A stretch of 7,389 nt of DNA from FEN-1250 sp038237245. Its GTDB lineage: Bacteria; Gemmatimonadota; Gemmatimonadetes; Gemmatimonadales; Gemmatimonadaceae. Each line of letters opens with the position of its first letter. Position 1 is the stretch's first letter. A program made the translations under genes and the position numbers. The notes under the pieces are model-generated. The model saw only the letters and a program-made list of their open reading frames with translations, was not told the origin of the DNA and did no database searches. This document shows, piece by piece, positions 1 to 7,241 of the stretch. The stretch lies in assembly GCA_038237245.1 (NCBI GenBank), contig JBBRYY010000138.1:1-7389 (forward strand), read 5' to 3'.

Positions 1-85
1 CATCAGCCCGCCGCGGCGTGTGGGAACGCAGGCTCGTGTTCCGGCGCGACTCTCCTCGCTTCGGAACTCATGCATCAACGAGGGA

Positions 86-125
86 GATACGGACACAAAC
101 GGATCTGAAACGGACACAAACGGAT
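86..125. repeat. Tandem direct repeat with helically spaced ACGGA/TCCGT pentamers
   Basis: Two 19-base copies (86-104 and 107-125) differ at one position and share a perfect 16-base core, ACGGACACAAACGGAT. Each copy contains ACGGA twice, so the pentamer starts at 89, 99, 110 and 120, with spacings of 10, 11 and 10 bases, close to one DNA turn. Read on the minus strand this is a run of TCCGT units lying 10 bases beyond the stop codon of the glycosyltransferase gene. It is not part of any convincing coding frame. The role is unknown: it could be a protein-binding array or a dispersed intergenic repeat. I recall similar ATCCGTG-type strings between genes in several environmental phyla, but I cannot confirm a match here. 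Confidence 0.8.
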
Positions 126-172
126 AACTGCCGAGCTAATGAGAGAGCTCGGCGCTGGGCCAACTGCCGAGC
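126..172. repeat. 11-base direct repeat around the 3' end of the glycosyltransferase gene
   Basis: AACTGCCGAGC occurs at 126-136 and again at 162-172, with a period of 36 bases. The left copy covers the last base of the minus-strand stop codon and the sequence beyond it; the right copy lies within the final codons. The two copies bracket the hairpin at 130-153. This may be a small local duplication that shaped the C-terminus, or chance in GC-rich DNA. Confidence 0.5.
130..153 (-). terminator. Hairpin over the glycosyltransferase stop codon, possible terminator
   Basis: GCCGAGCT (130-137) and AGCTCGGC (146-153) are perfect 8-base inverted repeats separated by 8 bases. On the minus strand the stem-loop spans the last codons and the TAG (138-136) of the glycosyltransferase gene. 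The sequence after the stem in the transcript begins AGUUAUCCGUUUG, which has some U but no proper U-tract. It may slow or end transcription, but it does not meet the usual intrinsic-terminator pattern. Confidence 0.3.
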
Positions 173-1656
173 CAGCCTTCGAGGATCCAGATGCGGCGCC
201 ACGCGCGGATCGTGGTGCCGCGGCGCATCGCGACGCTGTCGTGCAGCGCAACCCGCGTGAAGTGCGGAGTGAGCGCGGCTATGACGGGGTCTGCATCGGC
301 GCGCGTGGAGAGTCCGAGCACGAGGATGAGTCGATCGCCACGTCGCGCTCGGTCGGGGAAGAGGGGCCAGAGGTCGTACTGTGTGGGGCGCGCGTGCACA
401 TTGATCACGAACGGCTGCGGATGGTCGCCCAAGTGAAAGGCGAGCTCCGATGCCTCCTGGTAGCGCTCGCCGGCGATCCACGTCGGCGCGGTGGCGGGCG
501 TCGCAGGGCGGAGCGAATCGACGTGCGCGGCGAGGGTGTCCCAGCCAAAGCCCGACGCCGTCGGATCGCGGGCGATGTTCGTCGGAACGAACGGGACGAG
601 CGCATGGGCGTAGATGAGCAGCGTCGTCGCGGCGCCAAGCGCGCAGCCCGCGCGAAGGAGTTTCGCGAAGCGCGTCCCTCCGTGGTACGCGGCGGCGAGC
701 ACGATCGCCGAGAGATATGCGGGCGCCTGCCAGTTCGGCTCGACGGCGCTGCGGAGCGCGCTGATCACGAACGCGAGCCACGTGACCGCCGCGATGGTCG
801 CGAGCGCCGTGCGCACGGCGTCGTCGCGCTCGCGCATCGCGCGCACGACGGGAATGGCGAGTACGGCGAGGAGGAGCGGAGAGACGAGCGCAATCTGCCC
901 GCCGGTCAGCTGCAGCTCGTGCCGGAGCGCAGAGCCGCGATGAACCGCGAGGCCGTGCGAGAGCTGATAGGCGAACGAAATCCAGCCGTGCTCCGCGTTC
1001 CAGATGAGATTCGGCGCGAATACCATCAGTGCCAGCACGAGCGCGACGTACGGACCGGGGGTCAGGAGCCGGCATCGCAGCGAGGGCATCGTGAGCATAG
1101 CGACAGCCGCGCTCGCGAGGAGGAGCAGCGCGGTGTACTTCGCGGAGAGCGCGGCGCCCAGCGAGAGACCGGCGAGCGCCCACGCGGCGAGCTCAGCGCG
1201 CAAGCGCGCATCGGTGCACAAGGCAGCGACGAGCGCCGCAACCGCGAGCGACCAGAAGAGGAGGAGCGGCGCGTCGGGAGTCGCGAGCGCGAGGCCGATC
1301 TGCGCGAGCGGGATGCAGGCGATGATCGCGGCGGCGCGCAACATCGCACGATCGCCGCCGAGCACTCGCGCGGTGCGCGCGACGATGATCGATGCGAGCG
1401 CGCCCGCGAACACGCTGCCGACGCGCACACCGAACGGCGTCGCGCCGAACAGCATCGTGCCGGGGCGGATCAGCCACGCGATCGCAGACGGGTGATCCAG
1501 GTATCCCGTCGCAAGATGGCGCGACCACTCCCAGTAGTACGTCTCGTCCGGCGCGAGCGGCACCAGCGCGGCCGCAATGAGCCGCACTACGATAGTTAGC
1601 GCCAGCACCGTCCATGCGGCGCGGTGTGCGCGCGCGTCGGATTCGTGAGTCCGCAT
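136..1656 (-). CDS. GT39/PMT_2-type integral membrane glycosyltransferase
   Basis: A 506-residue polytopic protein of the GT39-like (PMT/ArnT-related, PMT_2) superfamily. These enzymes move a sugar from a polyprenyl-phosphate donor to an acceptor on the outer face of the inner membrane. A hydrophobic helix (about 14-34) is followed by the acidic loop motif PDETYYWEW (D37, E38) and then by LDHPS (D54, H55), the positions where this family carries its catalytic acidic residues. Further hydrophobic stretches follow to about residue 358 (near 81-97, 107-125, 130-147, 157-190, 202-217, 254-271, 282-301, 312-324, 335-355). SAKYTA (171-176), PNLIWN (215-220) and EPNWQAPAY (306-314) are typical family motifs. 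The C-terminal part (about 385-506) is soluble and carries RYQEASELAFHLG and the QYDLWP block. The start is ATG at 1656, the only in-frame ATG near the first helix; it has no clear Shine-Dalgarno sequence. The frame stays open far upstream, but only as antisense to the next gene. Acceptor and sugar are unknown. Confidence 0.9.
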   Translation of the reverse strand: MRTHESDARAHRAAWTVLALTIVVRLIAAALVPLAPDETYYWEWSRHLATGYLDHPSAIAWLIRPGTMLFGATPFGVRVGSVFAGALASIIVARTARVLGGDRAMLRAAAIIACIPLAQIGLALATPDAPLLLFWSLAVAALVAALCTDARLRAELAAWALAGLSLGAALSAKYTALLLLASAAVAMLTMPSLRCRLLTPGPYVALVLALMVFAPNLIWNAEHGWISFAYQLSHGLAVHRGSALRHELQLTGGQIALVSPLLLAVLAIPVVRAMRERDDAVRTALATIAAVTWLAFVISALRSAVEPNWQAPAYLSAIVLAAAYHGGTRFAKLLRAGCALGAATTLLIYAHALVPFVPTNIARDPTASGFGWDTLAAHVDSLRPATPATAPTWIAGERYQEASELAFHLGDHPQPFVINVHARPTQYDLWPLFPDRARRGDRLILVLGLSTRADADPVIAALTPHFTRVALHDSVAMRRGTTIRAWRRIWILEGWLGSWPSAELSH

Positions 1657-1713
1657 GGAGATGAACGATAAGGGCGAGAAGACGATAGTAACTTTCGCGC
1701 TCACCCCGCATCG
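1657..1713. promoter_or_regulatory. Divergent spacer between the glycosyltransferase and DUF255 genes
   Basis: These 57 bases separate two genes transcribed away from each other, so promoters for both should lie here or just inside the neighbouring starts. The relatively AT-rich patch at 1682-1694 (ACGATAGTAACTT) offers a weak -10-like match on each strand: GATAGT at 1684-1689 on plus, and TACTAT read from 1690-1685 on minus. I found no convincing -35 element at the right distance for either, so exact promoter positions are not supported. Confidence 0.4.
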
Positions 1714-3795
<2,082 letters not shown>

Positions 3796-3836
3796 TTGGT
3801 GTCCGGGACGCAGGGCGAGACCGTCACGAATCAATT

Positions 3837-3864
3837 GCCCGGACGGCGCGACGCCGTTCCGGGC
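3837..3864. terminator. Strong hairpin between convergent genes, likely shared terminator
   Basis: GCCCGGACGGCG (3837-3848) pairs with 3852-3864 over 12 base pairs, with a single bulged T and a three-base loop (CGA). It lies 41 bases after the DUF255 stop and 13 bases after the lipoprotein stop, in an 82-base convergent gap, as expected for a terminator serving both strands. There is no U-tract on the plus strand; on the minus strand the stem is followed by AATTGATT, which is weakly U-rich. The structure is clear; the function is inferred from position. Confidence 0.6.
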
Positions 3865-3877
3865 ACTCGAGGCACTT

Positions 3878-4192
3878 CTAGCGCCAGTGGCCATCGATGT
3901 AGTAGTACCCGTTCCGGTCGTGCGCCCACCGTCCCTCTACCCAGCGACGACGGCCATCGGGACGCACCCAGCGACCCGGCACCCACGCGTAGCCACCGCC
4001 CGCGTACGCATAGTGCCCGCGGATCCACACGAAGTCCGGCGCCGGGCGCTCGACGATGACCTCCGTTCGCACATTTGGTGGGCCTTCACGAATGTAGACG
4101 CGATCGCGCGGCGGCGGCCCACCGACGCAGGCAACAAGCGGAGTCGTCGCGAGCGCAACTCCCAATAGCGCAATTTTCCATCGTTGAAACAT
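3878..4192 (-). CDS. Small lipoprotein with WxxGxW-type repeats
   Basis: A 104-residue predicted envelope lipoprotein. The N-terminus has basic residues R4 and K6, a hydrophobic core and a lipobox LVAC with Cys22 as the lipidation site. The residue after Cys22 is Val, not Asp, which fits outer-membrane sorting. A Pro-rich linker (GGPPPRD) leads to a C-terminal block (about 54-104) of four short aromatic repeats built on WxxGxW: FVWIRGHY, YAWVPGRW, RRWVEGRW and YYYIDGHW, the last ending at the penultimate residue. This matches the WxxGxW/YxWGxW repeat family found in small bacterial envelope proteins, whose biochemical role is not known. ATG at 4192 is chosen because GGAGGG (4202-4197) lies just upstream; the frame can be extended to 4240, but those 16 residues would precede the signal peptide without a ribosome site. 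It is divergent from the membrane kinase, so the two may share control. Confidence 0.87.
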   Translation of the reverse strand: MFQRWKIALLGVALATTPLVACVGGPPPRDRVYIREGPPNVRTEVIVERPAPDFVWIRGHYAYAGGGYAWVPGRWVRPDGRRRWVEGRWAHDRNGYYYIDGHWR

Positions 4193-4196
4193 TTCG

Positions 4197-4202
4197 CCCT
4201 CC
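4197..4202 (-). promoter_or_regulatory. Ribosome binding site of the lipoprotein gene
   Basis: On the minus strand GGAGGG is followed by CGAA and the ATG at 4192. This is the strongest Shine-Dalgarno match in the window, and it decides the start in favour of the short form beginning MFQRWK rather than an upstream ATG at 4240. Confidence 0.85.
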
Positions 4203-4226
4203 AAATGTGTGTCCTGCAACAGTGAG

Positions 4227-4248
4227 ACGACCGTTCGCAACGATCGTT
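4227..4248. promoter_or_regulatory. Palindrome and inverted repeat in the divergent spacer, candidate operator
   Basis: AACGATCGTT (4239-4248) is a perfect 10-base palindrome. It also forms the right arm of a longer inverted repeat with ACGACCGTT (4227-4235), nine positions with one mismatch and CGC between the arms. On the minus strand TATTAA (4252-4247) overlaps the palindrome edge and is a possible -10 for the lipoprotein gene about 55 bases upstream of its ATG, although no good -35 is visible. A regulator bound here could control the lipoprotein, the kinase or both; this is inferred from position and symmetry. Confidence 0.4.
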
Positions 4249-4270
4249 AATACACCCGCGAAGCAGCAGC

Positions 4271-4322
4271 GGTTGCTCTCACGAAGCGCGCCGCTATGCC
4301 GTTATCTTAGGGCTGCTCTCAC
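4271..4322 (+). repeat. GG(T/C)TGCTCTCAC direct repeat, 40-base period, upstream of the kinase
   Basis: GGTTGCTCTCAC (4271-4282) and GGCTGCTCTCAC (4311-4322) match at 11 of 12 positions and are exactly 40 bases apart, near four DNA turns. The second copy ends one base before the kinase ribosome-binding stretch, and the candidate -10 (4303-4308) lies between the copies. GTGAGA at 4222-4227 is a partial inverted copy. This could be a binding site pair for a regulator of kinase expression. Confidence 0.5.
4303..4308 (+). promoter_or_regulatory. Candidate -10 element of the kinase gene
   Basis: TATCTT in a short AT-rich island (GTTATCTTAG) lies 26 bases before the GTG start. It matches four of six positions of the sigma-70 -10 consensus and would give a short leader. 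No good -35 lies 16-18 bases upstream; TTGCTC at 4273-4278 is too far, at 24 bases. Tentative. Confidence 0.3.
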
Positions 4323-4327
4323 AGAGG
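4323..4327 (+). promoter_or_regulatory. Ribosome binding site deciding the GTG start of the kinase
   Basis: AGAGG lies seven bases before GTG at 4335. There is no nearby in-frame ATG before the glycine-rich loop, so this element supports the unusual GTG start. Confidence 0.7.
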
Positions 4328-4334
4328 ATTCTTT

Positions 4335-7241
4335 GTGAACGACCTGCTCCTTCCTGCACGGTTACAGGCGGCGCTCGGCGACGTATATCTGCTCGAGCGC
4401 GAGCTCGGCGGCGGCGGGATGAGCAGGCTGTTCGTGGCCACCGAGCGGTCGCTGAACCGGCAGGTCGTGATCAAGGTGCTTCCGCCGGAGCTGGCCAGCG
4501 AAGTGAGCGCGGCGCGATTCAAGAAGGAGATCGAGCTCGCGGCGCAGATGCAGCATCCGCACATCGTGCCGATCCTCGCGGCCGGCTCGGGCGACGATCT
4601 GCTCTGGTACGTGATGCCGTACGTGCGCGGAGAATCGTTGCGGCATCGACTTCGGGAGAGCGGCAAGCTTCCCGTGCGCGACGCGGTGCGCATCCTCATC
4701 GAGGTCGCCGACGCGCTCGCCTATGCGCATCGCAAGGGCATCGTGCACCGCGACATCAAGCCGGAGAACATCCTGCTCGAAGAGGGGCACGCGGTGCTCG
4801 CGGACTTCGGCGTCGCGCGCGCGATCGTCGCCGCGCGTGCGGCATCGACCGTGGACGGCGCGAATCTCACCGGCACCGGGATGTCGGTGGGCACGCCGAC
4901 GTACATGTCGCCGGAGCAGGCGGCAGGCGAAAGCAACGTCGACGCGCGCGCGGACATCTACGCACTCGGCATCGTCGGCTACGAGATGCTCGCGGGCGTG
5001 CATCCCTTCGGCAAGTCGGGGTCGGTGCAGAGCATGGTCGTCGCGCATCTCACGGAGCCCGCGCCGCCGGTCGCGAAGCTCCGCGCCGATACGCCCCCCG
5101 CGGTCAATGCCGCGATCGCGCGCGCGCTCGCGAAGCTCCCCGACGAGCGCTTCCGCACGGCCGAGGAGTTTCGCGATGCGCTGGAGACGGCGCCGGCGGG
5201 TGCGCGCGGGAAGCGCGGGCCGCTGATCGCGATCGCCGCAGCGGTGGTCGCAATGATCGTCATCGTCGGCGTCGTCGTCGCAAGGCGGCAGCGTGCGGTT
5301 CCGCTCGACCAGAATCTCATCGCGATCGCGCCGTTCGATGTCGTCGACGCGGATCTCAAGCTCTGGCACGAGGGGATGGTCGACGTGCTCTCGCGCAACC
5401 TCGACGGCGCGGGTCCGCTACACACCGTCTCGCCGACGCTCGTCGTGCGGCGATGGACGGGGCGAGCCGACAAGGAGTCGGCACGGCTCCTCGGCGGGTC
5501 GACCGGCGCACGGCTCGCGGTGTTCGGGCGACTCATCAAGTCGGGGACGGACTCCGTTCGTGCGTCGGCCTCGCTCGTCGACGTCGGCTCAGGGCAGGTG
5601 CTCGGTGATGTCGAGCGGCGCGATGGGCTGTCGCACATGGATCGACTCTCCGATTCGCTGACGGTTGCGCTGCTCCGCGAGCTCGGCAAGACGCGCGCGC
5701 TTCGCTTCGCGCAGATCTCGTCGGTGGGGACGACGTCGCTCACCGCGCTCAAGGCGTTTCTGCAGGCGCAGCAATTCTTCCGGCAGAGCGCGTGGGACTC
5801 GGCCGTCACCTACTACGACAAGGCGGTTGCGAGCGATTCGACCTTCGCCATCGCCATGACGCAGGACGGAGCTGCGCGCGGCTGGGTGGGCGGGGCTGCG
5901 GACTCCAGCGCGGTGGATCTGCTCACGCGCGCGGCACGATACACGCACGGCCTGTCGCCGCGAGACAGCATGATGGTCGTGGGTGGCGCGCAGTTCGCGA
6001 AGCTCGGATCGACATCGAATACCGTGCAGCTCGACGACCAGAAGGCGCTGTTTGCAACCGCGCACGATGCGATTCGGCGCTACCCCAACGATCCCGAGGG
6101 CTGGTTCCTGCTCGGCGATGCGCAGTTCCATTGGGGATGGGGGCAGCAGACGGGCGTCCCCGAGAGCGAGGTCGTTCGCACGTTCGACAAGGCGATCGCG
6201 CTCGACTCGGCATTCACACCCTCGTACATCCACGCTATTGAGATGGCGTTTCGCTACGGCACGGCGAATGGCCGCCGCTATCTCGCCGCCTACCTCTCGC
6301 ACAATCCGACGGATGTCGACGCTGAGGGGATGCGCCTGCTCGCACGACTCGCGGATCCGAAGCTCGCGAACACGGCAGAGACGCAGACGATGCTCGATAC
6401 CGCATCGGCGGACCAGCTGCAGCACGCCGCTGCCGGGTCGGTGGAGTGGGGCGACAGCGCCGAGACGCACGTGCGGCTCGCGCGACTCATCGCCAGCGGA
6501 CGGAAGGCGAGCCTTGTGGGATTCGGAGACTCGGCCGCACGAGTGGGCCAACTCACTTTTGCGCTATCGCTTCGCGGGCATGTGAGGGAGGCGCTCACGT
6601 TGCAGCGGAGTGTGAACGCGATGCTAGGCGCATCGATGGCTGGAGAGATGCCGGTCGCGGAGGCCGACAGCTTCGTCTTGATCGCTCTAAAAAAGGGAGA
6701 GACGTGCGCGCCGTGCGCTATCAGCCTGTGGGCGATGATGGGCGACACGATGCCGATCAAGGTCGTGCTGCGCGCCGCCGATTCGCTGATGAAGCTCCCG
6801 CATCCGCCGTTCGACGTTCACGAGCTCGGGTACGTGGCGGAACTCGGGCGCACGTACATGACGCTTGCGCACCACGATACGGCGGGCGCGATCAGGCAAT
6901 TTGCAGCGTTGCCGGACAGTACATGTCATGCGTGCGGATGGGGATTCATTACGCAGGCGATGCTCCTCTCGTCCCAGGGACGCGACGCGGATGCAGCGGC
7001 GATACTCGATGAGACGGGCGTGTTCGACGCGCCGCTTGGCGTGTACGTCGAGTTCGAGCGGGGTCGCATCGCCGAGAAGTTGGGCGACAAGCCGCGGGCG
7101 CGCGATGCGTATTCGTTCGTCGGCGACATGTGGCAGAACGGCGATCCGTACTTCAAGCAGTTCTCGGATCAGGCGCGCGCGGGGCTGAAGCGCGTCGGCG
7201 AGGACAATGTGGCGACGAAGATCCCGCTGAAGAAGCCGTAG
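4335..7241 (+). CDS. Transmembrane Ser/Thr protein kinase with TolB-like and TPR region
   Basis: A 968-residue receptor-type kinase of the PknB-like (Hanks-type) group. The cytoplasmic kinase domain (about 16-285) has every catalytic element: glycine-rich loop GGGGMS (25-30), Lys47 in VVIKVL, alpha-C Glu65, HRDIKPEN (138-145, Asp140), DFG (157-159), an activation segment rich in Thr/Ser (T179, T181, T187, T189) ending in SPE (192-194), and the Asp207 of ADIYALG. It should therefore be active. One membrane helix (about 295-316) follows basic residues. The outer part begins with a TolB-N/FlgO-like domain (about 327-450: IAIAPFDVVD, GMVDVLSRNL, ARLAVFGRLI) and continues with TPR-like helical repeats (about 470-515, 583-650, 910-955). 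The only four cysteines of the protein form CAPC (791-794) and CHAC (864-867) in this region. It probably senses an envelope signal or partner and phosphorylates unknown cytoplasmic targets. The start is GTG with AGAGG upstream. It is divergent from the WxxGxW lipoprotein gene. Confidence 0.95.
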   Translation: MNDLLLPARLQAALGDVYLLERELGGGGMSRLFVATERSLNRQVVIKVLPPELASEVSAARFKKEIELAAQMQHPHIVPILAAGSGDDLLWYVMPYVRGESLRHRLRESGKLPVRDAVRILIEVADALAYAHRKGIVHRDIKPENILLEEGHAVLADFGVARAIVAARAASTVDGANLTGTGMSVGTPTYMSPEQAAGESNVDARADIYALGIVGYEMLAGVHPFGKSGSVQSMVVAHLTEPAPPVAKLRADTPPAVNAAIARALAKLPDERFRTAEEFRDALETAPAGARGKRGPLIAIAAAVVAMIVIVGVVVARRQRAVPLDQNLIAIAPFDVVDADLKLWHEGMVDVLSRNLDGAGPLHTVSPTLVVRRWTGRADKESARLLGGSTGARLAVFGRLIKSGTDSVRASASLVDVGSGQVLGDVERRDGLSHMDRLSDSLTVALLRELGKTRALRFAQISSVGTTSLTALKAFLQAQQFFRQSAWDSAVTYYDKAVASDSTFAIAMTQDGAARGWVGGAADSSAVDLLTRAARYTHGLSPRDSMMVVGGAQFAKLGSTSNTVQLDDQKALFATAHDAIRRYPNDPEGWFLLGDAQFHWGWGQQTGVPESEVVRTFDKAIALDSAFTPSYIHAIEMAFRYGTANGRRYLAAYLSHNPTDVDAEGMRLLARLADPKLANTAETQTMLDTASADQLQHAAAGSVEWGDSAETHVRLARLIASGRKASLVGFGDSAARVGQLTFALSLRGHVREALTLQRSVNAMLGASMAGEMPVAEADSFVLIALKKGETCAPCAISLWAMMGDTMPIKVVLRAADSLMKLPHPPFDVHELGYVAELGRTYMTLAHHDTAGAIRQFAALPDSTCHACGWGFITQAMLLSSQGRDADAAAILDETGVFDAPLGVYVEFERGRIAEKLGDKPRARDAYSFVGDMWQNGDPYFKQFSDQARAGLKRVGEDNVATKIPLKKP
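6689..6695 (+). other. A AAA AAG slippery heptamer inside the kinase gene
   Basis: Codons CTA AAA AAG (L785-K787) create A AAA AAG in the correct phase for -1 slippage, the same heptamer used in Escherichia coli dnaX. Six consecutive A residues stand out in this GC-rich gene. A -1 shift would replace the C-terminus with 105 unrelated residues ending at 7012, giving about 892 residues and losing both CxxC motifs. GGAGG at 6659-6663 is 25 bases upstream, farther than the dnaX enhancer site, and I see no convincing downstream stem. The heptamer is real; programmed frameshifting is unproven. Confidence 0.35.

Noticed and set aside
23..42. Imperfect inverted repeat GGAACGC / GTGTTCC in the left flank.
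   Set aside because: It is a seven-base stem with a wobble, no U-tract, and no gene end in view to which it could belong. It is too weak to annotate.
139..1599. Plus-strand open frame of 486 residues antisense to the glycosyltransferase.
   Set aside because: The composition is dominated by Arg and Glu with no hydrophobic core or motif. The opposite strand has membrane helices and GT39 motifs.
1589..1689. ACGATAGT occurs at 1589-1596 and 1682-1689.
   Set aside because: The first copy is inside glycosyltransferase codons (LTIVV) and the match is only eight bases, so coincidence is likely.
4193..4240. Upstream ATG at 4240 as start of the lipoprotein gene.
   Set aside because: The 16 added residues are not signal-like and would displace the signal peptide from the N-terminus, and there is no ribosome site for that ATG. 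GGAGGG before 4192 is decisive.
4362..5369. Minus-strand open frame of 335 residues over the kinase domain.
   Set aside because: It is an exact antisense shadow of a kinase domain with all catalytic motifs; the product is Arg/Asp-rich and without recognisable features.
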